Shown: positions 9,488-18,556 of the stretch, piece by piece | Position numbering within the stretch: the stretch's first letter is position 1 | Layout of the letters: every line of letters begins with the position of its first letter | DNA from: an uncultured Clostridium sp. | Lineage (GTDB): Bacteria > Bacillota_A > Clostridia > TANB77 > CAG-508 | Assembly: GCA_948466265.1 (NCBI GenBank) | Contig: CAOJZU010000017.1 | Coordinates: forward strand, 1-30,510 | Direction: 5' to 3' | Length of the DNA: 30,510 nucleotides | Program-made: the position numbers and the translations under genes | The notes under the pieces: model-generated | What the model was told of the DNA's origin: nothing | The model's database searches: none | The model's input: only the letters and a program-made list of their open reading frames with translations

Positions 9488-11588
9488 CTAATCAACATTT
9501 TTAGCTGTTAAATTTATTCTTCCTTGATCATCTATTTCATAAACTTTTACTTTTACTGTATCTCCAACTTTTAAAACATCTTCTACTTTTTCAATTCTCT
9601 TTTCAGAAATCTTTGAAATATGAAGTAACCCTTCTTTTCCACCGCCAACATCTACAAAAGCACCAAAGTTCATAATTCTTACAACTTTTCCATTATAAAC
9701 TCCTCCTACTTCAATTTCTCTTGTGATTTCGTCTACCATTTCTAATGCTTTTTTACCACTTTCACTATCTTCGCTATAAATGAATACATTACCATCTTCC
9801 TGAATATCAATTTTTACTCCTGTTTCATCAATGATTTTATTAATCATTTTTCCACCAGGACCTATTACATCTTTTATCTTATCTACTGATATTTTTGTCT
9901 TTGTTATTTTTGGTGCATATTTTGATAATTCTTTTCTATATTCAGATATTTCTTTTAGCATAATTTCATCTAATATATATTCTCTAGCCTTTTTAGTTCT
10001 TTCAAACGCTTCTTCTATGATATTATATGTTAGACCATCTATTTTTATATCTACTTGTATAGCAGTTATTCCTTTTTTTGTTCCTCCAACTTTAAAATCC
10101 ATATCTCCAAAGAAATCTTCAATTCCTTGAATATCAGTAAGCATGATATATTTATCTGGGTCTTCTGGGTCAGTTACAAGACCTGTTGAAATACCCGCAA
10201 CAGGAGCTTTAATTGGCACTCCTGCATCCATTAATGCTAAAGTGCTTCCACAAATACTTCCTTGTGATGTAGAACCATTAGAACTTAAAACTTCTGATAC
10301 AACTCTCATTGCATATGGAAATTCTTCTTCTGATGGTAATACAGGAACTAAAGCTTTTTCTGCTAAAGCACCATGACCTATTTCACGCCTTCCAGGTCCA
10401 CGAGAAGTTCTAGCTTCTCCTACGCTATATGCTGGAAAATTATATTGATGCATATAACGTTTTCCTGTATCTTCATCAATACCATCTAAAATTTGAGCTT
10501 CTGAAAGCATTCCAAGAGTTACAATAGACATAACTTGAGTTTGTCCTCTTGTAAATATTGCACTACCATGAACTCTAGGAAGAACTCCAACTTCACAAGA
10601 TAAAGGTCTTATTTCGTCAATCTTTCTTCCATCTGGACGTTTGTGTTCTTCATATATCATTTTTCTAACACATTTTTTCTCTAATTTATATATAATTTCT
10701 CCTATTTCTTGTTTTCTTTCTTCAGCAAATTCTTCGCCATATTTTTCAACAATATATGCTGTAATATTTTCTGTTAGTTTGTCAATATTAGCGTCTCTTA
10801 CTTCTTTATCTGTAGCTTGCACATCTTCATACATTCTATCTTTAAATTCTTTTTCAATTTCTTCATATAAATCTTTTGATACTTCAAATGACTTGTATTC
10901 AAATTTAGGTTTCCCAATTTCTTTTTGGATATCAGAGATAAATTTACAAATTTTGATTATTTCTTCATGTCCTTTTTTGATTGCTTCTAGCATAATGTCG
11001 TCTGGTATTTCATTTGCTCCTGCTTCTATCATTGTTACTTTGTCTAAAGTTCCAGCAACTGTCAAAACTAAATTTGTTTTAGCTCTTTGTTCTAATGTAG
11101 GGTTTATTACAATTTGTCCATCTACATATCCTACATTTACTGCTGCTGTAGGTCCACCAAATGGTATATCCGAAATTGCAAGTGCACATGATGTACCTAT
11201 CATTGCTGCAACTTCTGGTGAATTATCAGGTTCTACTGATAATACTGTTGCAATTACACATACATCGTTTCTAAAATCTTTTGGAAATAATGGTCTTATT
11301 GGTCTATCTATAGCTCTTGATGTTAAAATCGCTTTATCAGCAGGTTTTCCTTCTCTTTTTGTAAATCCACCTGGTATTTTTCCGTACAGAGTAAAGCTTT
11401 TCTTCATAATCTACAGATAATGGGAAAAAGTCAATTCCTTCCTTTGGTTCTTTAGAAGCTGTAACGTTAACCATAACAACTGTTTCTCCATATCTTACCA
11501 TTACACTTCCATTTGCAAGCTCTGCAATCTTGCCGTTTTCAATAACTAATTTTCTTCCTGCAAGTTCTGTTTCAAATGTTTTAAACAT
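9488..11588 (-). CDS. pnp: Polyribonucleotide nucleotidyltransferase, one CGGA +1 site
   Basis: PNPase is the phosphorolytic 3'-5' exoribonuclease of the RNA degradosome. The restored protein is 699 aa, normal length. Two RNase PH domains come first ([13 protein letters not shown]; later the second core domain with [12 protein letters not shown] and [12 protein letters not shown]), then a KH domain ([19 protein letters not shown]) near residue 560 and an S1 domain ([15 protein letters not shown]) near 630. The frame breaks at CGGA (CCG at 11382-11384): YEEKLYSV, then [14 protein letters not shown] (Gly69). YSVGKIPGGF is a highly conserved PNPase stretch, so the glycine identity is secure. It follows rpsO, the classic rpsO-pnp order. 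Several CGG triplets in other phases (GGC GGT, GCG GGT) do not shift. Confidence 0.97.
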
Positions 11589-11734
11589 AATTTTAATTCC
11601 TTCTTTCTTTGTTTAAAATTTTTTTGCATAAATAACCAATAAGTTTTAGTAGTAACTTCAATAATATATTAAGCAAAATGTTAATACATTATTCAAGCTA
11701 CTTTAACTAATTCTTTTGGTAATTATGCTAGAGA

Positions 11735-11762
11735 GGCGTTTGGGTAAAAAATACCAAACGCC
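11735..11762. terminator. Hairpin between rpsO and pnp
   Basis: A 9-bp perfect stem (GGCGTTTGG with CCAAACGCC) lies 10 bp after the rpsO stop codon. The T-run is in the loop rather than after the stem, so it may be a weak terminator or an RNase processing site. The latter would fit the known processing between rpsO and pnp in other bacteria. Confidence 0.5.
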
Positions 11763-11772
11763 ACAATTTTTG

Positions 11773-12036
11773 TTATTTTCTTAAATTTAATTTTTCAACT
11801 ATTGTTTTATATCTTGTTTCGTCTTTTTTAGCTAAATAGTTTAAAAGATTTCTTCTTTTACCAACCATTTTTAAAAGTCCACGTCTTGAATGGTTATCTT
11901 TTTTGTGAATTTTTAAATGTTCAGTAAGTTCGTTGATTCTTTCTGTTAAAAGAGCAACTTGAACTTCTGGTGAACCAGTGTCTTTTTCATCTCTCTTAAA
12001 AGTTTCAATTACTTCTTGTTTTCTTTCCTTTGTCAT
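11773..12036 (-). CDS. rpsO: 30S ribosomal protein S15
   Basis: An 87-aa protein that binds the 16S rRNA central domain early in 30S assembly. The ATG at 12036 ([13 protein letters not shown]) is preceded by GGAGGTG, so the longer open frame to 12090 is leader sequence. Conserved S15 features are [20 protein letters not shown] and [21 protein letters not shown]. There is no in-frame CGG. pnp is next downstream. Confidence 0.98.
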   Translation of the reverse strand: MTKERKQEVIETFKRDEKDTGSPEVQVALLTERINELTEHLKIHKKDNHSRRGLLKMVGKRRNLLNYLAKKDETRYKTIVEKLNLRK

Positions 12037-12125
12037 ATTTACACCTCCATATTTTTCATTCCAATTTCCTAGCAAAAGCTCCGGTGCCACACCCTTAAGC
12101 CAAGAAAAAGGTACTTTTATTTAAT
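12037..12125 (-). promoter_or_regulatory. Structured rpsO leader, possible S15 autoregulatory element
   Basis: Between a run resembling a terminator tail and the rpsO ribosome binding site, the minus strand carries GGCTTAAGGGTGTGGCACC, in which GGTG and CACC can pair, followed by GGAGC and GCTAGG. S15 represses its own mRNA through leader structures in several phyla. This leader is a candidate by position and structure only. Confidence 0.3.
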
Positions 12126-12184
12126 TCTTACTTATTTTACTACATTTTGGAAAGAATTGCAAGTAAAATCATAAAATTTTAATA

Positions 12185-12219
12185 CAAATGGGTGGAGAAA
12201 TAATATCTACACCCATTTG
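12185..12219 (-). terminator. Hairpin after orphan B
   Basis: A 10-bp perfect stem (CAAATGGGTG with CACCCATTTG) lies 15 bp past the stop codon at 12234. Its minus-strand tail TATTAAAATTTTA is only moderately T-rich. Confidence 0.55.
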
Positions 12220-12233
12220 ATAAGGAGCCTTGC

Positions 12234-12494
12234 TTAAATGTAGTCTACTTCATCCTCTCCTGCATTTGCCGCTAATTCCCACTTATCGTCCAACCATTTA
12301 TCTGCTTCCAGTAAAAATGGTGTGTTGGCGTCAGAAAATCTACTCAATTTAACAAGCAACCCTTCTTCTGTAGCCTCGATAAGTATAAGACTATTATAAC
12401 CCCAAGATGTACTTCCTTGGCAATTTGCTGCTGTTCTGTGAATTCTCTCTCCTCTCCATTGATTTAAGCTTTCGATGATTGCTGTCTTATCCAT
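12234..12494 (-). CDS. Orphan gene B: uncharacterised 86-aa protein
   Basis: I do not recognise this protein. It starts at 12494 behind a strong AAGGAGG site and ends in an acidic tail (AGEDEVDYI). It is rich in Trp (QWRGERIH, STSWGYN, DKWLDDKWEL), soluble, and lacks Cys pairs or membrane segments. It stands alone between murB and rpsO with a hairpin behind it. Its codon choice, with GCG, CGT-rich and GCC-type codons, is less AT-biased than that of the core genes, as for the other two orphan genes. No in-frame CGG is present; a GCG GCA junction is in another phase. Confidence 0.72.
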   Translation of the reverse strand: MDKTAIIESLNQWRGERIHRTAANCQGSTSWGYNSLILIEATEEGLLVKLSRFSDANTPFLLEADKWLDDKWELAANAGEDEVDYI

Positions 12495-12573
12495 TGCAGT
12501 TCCTCCTTATTTTGTATTGTATCAATTTTGATAACCTACATTTATTTTACTATATTTTATGTAAAATTGCAAA

Positions 12574-13487
12574 TTACTCTTCTCCAACAACTTCAATCTC
12601 TAATTCTATCTGCTTCCCAGTTTTTTCAAAAACTTCTGTCTTTACAAAATCTATAAGTTCTAATATATCTTTTGACGTAGCCTCACCTGTATTTATAATA
12701 AATCCTGCATGTTTTTCAGATACTTTGGCTCCACCAATTTGCTTTCCTTTTAGTTCACATTCATCTATAAGCTTACTTGTTACAAAGTTTTCACCTCTTT
12801 TGAATGTACTTCCTGCTGATGGAAAATTAGTTGGTTGTTTTTCCTTTCTAGAGTTTTGATATTCTTTCATTTTACTTTCAATTTGGCTTTTTTTACCTTT
12901 TTTTAATTTTAATGTACTCTCTAATATTATGTATTTTTCTTCCCCAAATATGCTTTTTCGATATTCAAATTTATGATTATGGCTATCTATCTCCTTTATA
13001 TTTCCATTTTCATCCATATATTTTGTAGAATGTACAATATCCTTCATTTCCATTCCATATGCACCTGCATTCATTTTAATCGCACCACCGAATACTTCCT
13101 GGAATTCCGAGAAGCGAATTCAAATCCTGAAATTTCCAAATTTAAGAGTTTTTGAGCTACAATAGCATTTTTATTTCCACTACCTACTGTTACAAATATT
13201 TCATTTTCGTTTTCTTTTATTTCAAATTTATCTATATTAATTTTGCAAACAATTCCGCGAATGCCTTTATCCAAAACTAAAATATTGCTTCCGTTTCCTA
13301 ATATAAACAGCGGAATATTATATTTCCTTGAAATTTCTAAAACGTATTTCAAATCTTCAGCAGTCCTAATTTTAGCAAAAATATCAGCAGGTCCACCGGT
13401 TTTAAATGAAGTATGTTTTGACATATCTTCATTTAAAAGAACATTTTCTATTCCTAACTTTTCTTTTAATAATTCTATATACTCCAT
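12574..13487 (-). CDS. murB: UDP-N-acetylenolpyruvoylglucosamine reductase, CGGA and CGGT +1 sites six codons apart
   Basis: FAD-dependent enzyme that makes UDP-MurNAc for peptidoglycan. The restored protein is 303 aa, the usual type-II MurB length. Start 13487 follows GGAGGAAGT. HTSFKTGGPADIF and LFILGNGSNIL (FAD binding) lie in the N-terminal half. The conserved stretch GFEFASGIPGSIGGAIKMNA contains two shift sites: CGGA at 13107-13109 (ASGIPG, Gly127) and CGGT at 13088-13090 (SIGGAI, Gly133). Both glycines are invariant in MurB. The +1 frame is left for the next +1 frame after only six codons, so two independent events are needed in quick succession. The C-terminal domain has AGSTFKRG and KHAGFIINTGEAT. 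The gene uses CGC as a normal Arg codon (GIRGIV), followed by GGA, without a shift. Confidence 0.96.
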
Positions 13488-13562
13488 ACTTCCTCCAATA
13501 TTTGTATTTTATCACAAATATATGAATTTTTATAGTCATTTATGAAAAAAAGTAAATAATTC

Positions 13563-13607
13563 AAACAAAAAAGAGCTTTCTCATTCGAGTTAGCCCATTT
13601 TTTGTTT
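13563..13607 (-). terminator. Intrinsic terminator after orphan A
   Basis: On the minus strand GGGCT pairs with AGCTC and the stem is followed by TTTTTTG; outer AAACAAAAAA and TTTTTTGTTT extend it. It lies between orphan A and murB. Confidence 0.6.
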
Positions 13608-13634
13608 AGTGCTAGATTACTAATTGGTTTTAAG

Positions 13635-14021
13635 TTATTTGGAAAAATACATGATAAATAACTCTCTGAACTTCTTTGAAAATTCTTCACTTGCAATTTG
13701 GTCAATAACAAGAATTAAATAAAAGATTTTCTTGTTAATCTCTTCCGCTTTTCCCTTCAGTCTATCCGGTATTCGGATATTCTTTTCCTGATTTAAGTCC
13801 AATCTTCCAGTCTCAATGCTTTTTTTCGCGTCATCAATGAGAAAAACCATGGTTTCCGCAATAAATTTACGACCATATTTGGCAGTTTTCTCAGAGATTT
13901 CAGCCATGTAGTCGGAAAGATCAAGAATTACATCAGGGATGTAATGTGAGTTCCACCGAACTTTTCTAAGCTTTTCTGCTACATCTTCTAATTCAGGATT
14001 AATAGTTGCCTTTTCTTTCAT
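13635..14021 (-). CDS. Orphan gene A: uncharacterised 128-aa protein with an unshifted in-frame CGG
   Basis: I do not recognise the family. I chose ATG 14021 (MKEKATINPELED) because AAGGAG is correctly spaced before it; the ATG at 14045 precedes that site. The protein is helical and charged (EKLRKVRWNSHYIPDVIL, LDLSDYMAEISEKTAKYG), soluble, with no catalytic motif I can name. Codon 22 is CGG followed by TGG (CCG at 13956-13958) and the frame stays open to the end. A +1 shift there would stop eight codons after the shifted glycine. Codon use (CTG, CTC, GCG, GCC, ACC, CGT, CGA, CCG) is clearly unlike the flanking murB and glyS. It is flanked by terminators on both sides. I infer recent horizontal acquisition; whether it is translated to full length here is doubtful. 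Confidence 0.7.
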   Translation of the reverse strand: MKEKATINPELEDVAEKLRKVRWNSHYIPDVILDLSDYMAEISEKTAKYGRKFIAETMVFLIDDAKKSIETGRLDLNQEKNIRIPDRLKGKAEEINKKIFYLILVIDQIASEEFSKKFRELFIMYFSK

Positions 14022-14096
14022 AAATGTCTCCTTCCTTTTAACCAATAAATATTTTTTCTAGCTTTTTGTCAAGTAGCAACAAAACCTGACATAATT

Positions 14097-14130
14097 AAAA
14101 ATGCTATAATGTATAGATTATAGCATTTTT
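14097..14130. terminator. Bidirectional terminator after glyS
   Basis: A 12-bp stem (AAAAATGCTATA with TATAGCATTTTT) has a T-run on either strand and lies 23 bp past the glyS stop codon. Confidence 0.85.
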
Positions 14131-14153
14131 AACATAATATTTCAACTTATTTT

Positions 14154-15537
14154 CTAAAACTTAATTTTCTCTTCTATCCATTTTGTTAAATCGTCTATTC
14201 TTACTCTTACTTGTTCCATTGTATCTCTATCTCTTACTGTTACTGTCCCATCTTGTTCTGTGTCAAAATCTATTGTAACACAGTAAGGTGTACCTATCTC
14301 GTCTTCTCTCCTATATCTTTTTCCTATACTTCCTGCCTCATCATAATCACACATAAAGCTTTTTGATAGTAAAGCATATATTTCTTCTGCTTTAGGTGAT
14401 AATTTCTTTGATAATGGTAAAACAGCTACTTTATATGGGCTAAGCACAGGGTGAAGTTTTAGTACTGTTCTTGTATCACCTTCAGCGATTTCCTCTTCTT
14501 CATAAGCGTCACAAAGAAAAGCAAGTGCAACTCTATCACATCCAAGTGAAGGTTCTATGCAGTAAGGTACATACCTTTCTCCTGCCCCCTCTTCTAGATA
14601 ATTCATATCTTCTTTTGAATGTTCCATATGCTTCTTTAAATCAAAATCAGTTCTATCAGCTATTCCCCAAAGTTCTCCCCAACCAAACGGAAAAGCAAAC
14701 TCAATATCTGTTGTAGCATTACTATAATGGCTAAGTTCTTCTTTTTCATGGTCTCTCAAACGAATATTACCTTCGTTCATTCCAAGAGAAATAAGGAAGT
14801 TTTTGCAAAACTCTTTCCAATATTCATGCCACTGTAAGTCTGTTCCTGGCTTGCAGAAAAATTCTAATTCCATTTGTTCAAATTCTCTAGTTCTAAATGT
14901 AAAATTTCCTGGAGTTATTTCATTTCTAAATGCTTTACCAATTTGAGCAATTCCAAAAGGTACTTTTTTTCTTGACGTTCTAAGTACATTTTTGAAATTT
15001 ACAAATATTCCTTGTGCTGTTTCGGGTCTTAAGTAAATTTCAGATTTAGCATCTTCTGTTACACCTTGAAAAGTCTTAAACATCAAATTAAACTTTCTAA
15101 TTTCTGTAAAGTTTTCTTTACCACAATTAGGACAGGCTATATGGTGTTCTTTCATATATGCTATCATTTTCTCATCTGGCCAGCCGTCTACTATTTGCTC
15201 ACAGTTATTTTCATGCATCCATTCTTCAATAAGCTTATCTGCTCTATGTCTTGTTTTGCACTCTTTGCAATCAATAAGAGGATCACTAAAACCTCCTACA
15301 TGACCGAGAAGCAACCCAAACTGATGGGTTCATTAATATTGCGCTATCCAGTCCAACATTATATTTATTTTCTTGAATAAATTTTTTTCTCCATGCATTT
15401 TTTATATTATTTTTAAGTTCAACTCCAAGAGGACCATAGTCCCATGTGTTTGAAAGTCCACCATATATTTCAGACCCTGCATAAATATATCCTCTTGCCT
15501 TGCATAGATTAACTATTTTATCCATTCCACTTATCAT
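14154..15537 (-). CDS. glyS: Glycyl-tRNA synthetase (single-chain type), one CGGT +1 site
   Basis: Class II synthetase that charges tRNA-Gly. The restored protein is 460 aa, normal for the alpha2 type. Start 15537 follows GAGGTG, 21 bp after secF. Features include [25 protein letters not shown] (zinc-type loop), FRNEITP with [14 protein letters not shown] (motif 2) and [10 protein letters not shown] (motif 3). The frame breaks at CGGT (CCG at 15304-15306): NPSVWVAS, then [13 protein letters not shown] (Gly78). [13 protein letters not shown] is invariant in this family. Since the site is inferred to be read by glycyl-tRNA, production of GlyRS depends on its own product. That is suggestive but may be accidental, since many genes carry such sites. 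Confidence 0.97.
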
Positions 15538-15558
15538 AGCAAATTTTCACCTCTAAAT

Positions 15559-16198
15559 TTAAGATATTGATTTTGTATACCAAGCAGTTCCTATTAAACT
15601 CATAGCATATACAAATATAAATCCACTTATTGCATATTCATTTACTGGTATTCTCAAAATACTAACTACACTTATATATAAAGCATTTACTCCTATAATA
15701 ATTATAGCTGGAATAACTAAAGATTTAACTATTCCTAATTTTCTAAATATTATAGCTAATGCAATTAATGTAATTACAAATGTTATAGCTAATGGTTTAA
15801 TGTATGATTTTACTAAATCATTAACATGAACATCTGGCATTTCTATAACATCAACAATCTCTATACCCTCATTTGCTTCTTCCATTTTAGAAAAACTGCT
15901 ATATTTTTCTCTTAATTTATTTTTTAAATTTTCTACTTGCTCGTCTGATGAAGTTTTAAGAGTTATTATGGTTCCATCTTTAAACTCATTTATATATTCT
16001 GATTTTATATAATTTTCTCCGAATACTTCTTTTACTAGTCCCTCTACATCACTTAATTCAAAGCTTTCTGCAAATATTACTGATAACTTAGTTTGAGATT
16101 TGTAATCACTACCAAGCTCAAATCCTGATGTTACTGCTATAACTATTCCGAATAGCGATTACTAGAATTAATAAAGCTATTATTATTTTATTTTTCAT
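15559..16198 (-). CDS. secF: Short SecF-like export protein, one CGGA +1 site
   Basis: A 212-aa membrane protein directly after secD. The first membrane helix (NKIIIALLILVIAIGIVIAV) contains the shift: AI, then CGGA (CCG at 16148-16150), Gly17. An extracytoplasmic domain follows (FELGSDYKSQTKLSVIF, GTIITLKTSSDEQVENLKNK), as in SecF P1, then three or four C-terminal helices (ITFVITLIALAIIF, IPAIIIIGVNALYISVV). Typical SecF is about 290-310 aa with six helices and a terminal D/R-rich loop. Here the last helices and that loop are missing, with glyS starting 21 bp further on. In-frame TTC GGA later in the gene does not shift. The position after secD supports the assignment; function in the shortened form is uncertain. 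Confidence 0.8.
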
Positions 16199-16230
16199 AT
16201 CTATATATCATTCCTTTCTGTTTTAGAGTT

Positions 16231-17655
16231 CTATTTAGTTTTTGCTAAAAGTATAGTTCTTAAAAATACTAAATTTGAAATAGCTATACTTATAACTCCA
16301 TAAAATACTGTCATTCCAAATGTATAAGAACCTACATGTTTCATAAATGTAAACACAATAGCAATAACTAAAGTGATAAGTATAATCTCTTTTTCTGCAA
16401 AATATGTTTTAAGAGTTGCTTTGTGCACATTTTCAATACTATTATCCTTTTTTATACTTCCTAATATCTTGCTTAATAGATATGTATCTAGAGCAACTAA
16501 AAGAATTACTGCGAAAACACTATTTAATGAAATATCTGAGTTTGTATATTTTCCACAAAGTAAAAGTAAAGCAATCATTAAAATTATAGAAATACCACCA
16601 AATACCCCATTTATCTTAAATCTACAAATTATATAAATAACTGATGCTAAGCAAATTATAGCTAAAACACCTATAGATATATATATTTCATCTCCATTTA
16701 AGTTTCCTTTTACTGTTTCAGTTGCTCCTACTTTATATTTTATAGGCATTTCAGGATTGTTTATTAGCATTGCATAGAAGTTTCCTTGTTCCATATATTC
16801 TTGTATTGAATCATTATCTTTTCCTGTTCCTAAAGAAATAGTAAGCTCACCACTTTTAATTTCTTCTCCAAAGTGTGTTGTAAGCATTTCTGATCCTTCT
16901 AAAGTCAATGCTACTTTATTTTTCTTATCATCTTCTTCTTTCTTTTCTTCGTTATTTTCTCCCTCATTTGTAGTCTCTTCAGAATTTTCTCCTTCTTCTT
17001 TTTCAGTTTCTTCTGGTTTTACATATTTTCTACTTATCTCTGCAAGTTTTTCTTTTCCTTCTTTATCAAATTGTATACCAAGATAAACTGTTACTCCATC
17101 TGACGACGCATTACTATAAAGAACTTTTGCTACCTTAACATTATTTCTATCTAATAAAACTTCTCCATTTTCTGCATCTTTTAAACTAAAGTCGCCTGTA
17201 CAACTTAAGTATTGAATTATTTTGTCAGTATTCTCATTTTCTGCAAGTTCTACAGTTATATCTCCTGTATTCTCATCCATTCTTATTTTATAGTCTTCTA
17301 CATTTAAAGTTTTAAGTCTTCCTTCAAAAATCTCTTTTACCTTTTTATAATTATCTGTATTTAAAACTTCTTCAGAATTTGCATTTTCTTTTTCTTTTCT
17401 ATAATCTGCTTCATTTGCTCCTTCTGGGATAGAGTCTACTTTATTTCCATCCTTATCATATATTGTTTCTTTTGTATTAAATACAAAACCTGTTATTCTT
17501 TTTTCTCCAAAATCTGAAGATAAATTATAATCAGGTACTTTATTTTTAAACAAAACAGTATCTTTTATATATACTCCTACAAATGATATCACTGCAATTA
17601 AAATTACAACTGCAATACATAGAATAATTTTAAGTTTTCTTTCCACTTTTTCCAC
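16231..17655 (-). CDS. secD: SecD-like protein-export membrane protein
   Basis: A 474-aa membrane protein of the SecDF family, which assists Sec-dependent export using the proton-motive force. An N-terminal helix (residues 10-32) is followed by a P1-type domain (IRMDENTGDITVELAENENT, SCTGDFSLKDAENGEVLLD). An acidic low-complexity insertion at residues 225-250 (rich in EE and K) comes next, then a strand-rich part and six helices between about residue 330 and the end. The sequence is divergent, and the insertion is unusual. The annotated GTG at 17655 is very close to the AAAGGA site; the in-frame GTG at 17646 may be the true start. It follows the HD gene by 11 bp. There is no in-frame CGG. Confidence 0.82.
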   Translation of the reverse strand: MEKVERKLKIILCIAVVILIAVISFVGVYIKDTVLFKNKVPDYNLSSDFGEKRITGFVFNTKETIYDKDGNKVDSIPEGANEADYRKEKENANSEEVLNTDNYKKVKEIFEGRLKTLNVEDYKIRMDENTGDITVELAENENTDKIIQYLSCTGDFSLKDAENGEVLLDRNNVKVAKVLYSNASSDGVTVYLGIQFDKEGKEKLAEISRKYVKPEETEKEEGENSEETTNEGENNEEKKEEDDKKNKVALTLEGSEMLTTHFGEEIKSGELTISLGTGKDNDSIQEYMEQGNFYAMLINNPEMPIKYKVGATETVKGNLNGDEIYISIGVLAIICLASVIYIICRFKINGVFGGISIILMIALLLLCGKYTNSDISLNSVFAVILLVALDTYLLSKILGSIKKDNSIENVHKATLKTYFAEKEIILITLVIAIVFTFMKHVGSYTFGMTVFYGVISIAISNLVFLRTILLAKTK

Positions 17656-17666
17656 ATTCCTTTCTT

Positions 17667-18326
17667 CTACAATAATTTTGTATCATTAATTATAAGTTCC
17701 AGCCATATTTTTAAATATTTTGCTGCATATTTACTCATAATCATTCTATCAATAAATATTTCAAAATAGTCAAGTACAGGACAAAGTTCTGTATCTATCT
17801 CTATTTTTAGAGTGATTTTTCTTTCTTCTTTATTTATTATAAGTTTTGCATCTGTTACAGCATAGTTCACTTTATCATGTTTATCAAAAGTACCAATATT
17901 TGTATTTACAACTCTATCTCTATGAACATCTGACTTGTCTGCAAGTATCAAAGCTGCTGATATATCACTTACTGCTGTTCCTGTTCCTTCATCATGATTT
18001 CCTATAGCCATCATTATTTCAGTTCTATCTGTAACACTCATACCAACATCTTTTAATATGTTATATGCAAGTATTGCACCAGACTGAGCGTGGTCATTTC
18101 TATTTACACAGTTTCCTATATCGTGTAAGTATCCTGCGATTTTTGCAAGTTCTACTCTTTCTTTTGGATAACCCAAAGATTCCAATATTTCTCCTGCTCT
18201 TTTTGATACAATTCCAACATGTCTACTTGAATGTTCTGTATATCCTAGGCTATTAAGCTGTTTTTGAGCTCCTTGAACCAATGCTTGTACTTCTTCATTT
18301 CTTATAACATCTTCAAGTGTAACCAT
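17667..18326 (-). CDS. HD-domain phosphohydrolase
   Basis: A 219-aa soluble protein with the metal-binding HD signature: H near residue 36 (SSRHVGIVSKRAG), AGYLHDIGN (the HD pair near residue 68), NDHAQSG, GNHDEG and the distal D in ADKSDVHRDR. HD proteins hydrolyse phosphate esters, often nucleotides; the substrate here is unknown. Start 18326 follows AAGGAG. The gene heads a compact run with secD, secF and glyS, with spacings of 11, 32 and 21 bp. There is no in-frame CGG. Confidence 0.88.
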   Translation of the reverse strand: MVTLEDVIRNEEVQALVQGAQKQLNSLGYTEHSSRHVGIVSKRAGEILESLGYPKERVELAKIAGYLHDIGNCVNRNDHAQSGAILAYNILKDVGMSVTDRTEIMMAIGNHDEGTGTAVSDISAALILADKSDVHRDRVVNTNIGTFDKHDKVNYAVTDAKLIINKEERKITLKIEIDTELCPVLDYFEIFIDRMIMSKYAAKYLKIWLELIINDTKLL

Positions 18327-18375
18327 ATGTTTTTTAGCTCCTTCCTATATACTTTTCAAGTATATAATAAAACTT

Positions 18376-18528
18376 TTAAAATTTCAATATATAAAGCAAA
18401 AAATATAGCAAATTCTTAAAATTGGAATTTGCTATATCAATAGACTTATCATTTAATGGATATTCTAAATCTTTACAATTTTCACTATTTTTAAACTCTT
18501 CTGCTTCTGTAATTTTTACTATTTTCAT
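18376..18528 (-). pseudogene. Remnant of a cupin-like gene after fic
   Basis: A 50-codon frame behind AAGGAGA starts MKIVKITEAEEFKNSENCKD and continues LEYPLNDKSIDIA. This resembles the N-terminus of small cupin-fold proteins of Clostridia as I remember them. After about 32 residues it runs into a terminator hairpin and ends in low-complexity sequence, so the body of the fold is missing. It may be a deleted gene or a short coincidental peptide. Confidence 0.4.
18403..18437 (-). terminator. Intrinsic terminator after fic and the cupin remnant
   Basis: A 13-bp perfect stem (ATATAGCAAATTC with GAATTTGCTATAT) is followed on the minus strand by TTTTTTG. It lies inside the 3' part of the cupin-like remnant and ends the fic transcript. 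Confidence 0.8.
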
Positions 18529-18556
18529 ATTTTCATTTCTCCTTATTAAATCACTT

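Noticed and set aside
10641..11420. Long plus-strand open frame of 259 codons opposite pnp
   Set aside because: It is a shadow of pnp: low-complexity Ser/Ile/Phe-rich translation with no ribosome binding site, opposite a strongly conserved gene.
12061..12090. An upstream start for rpsO at 12090 and a T-box reading of GGGTGTGGCACC
   Set aside because: The strong GGAGGTG site fixes the start at 12036. The T-box match is poor (the NACCGCG core is absent), and rpsO is not a usual T-box target.
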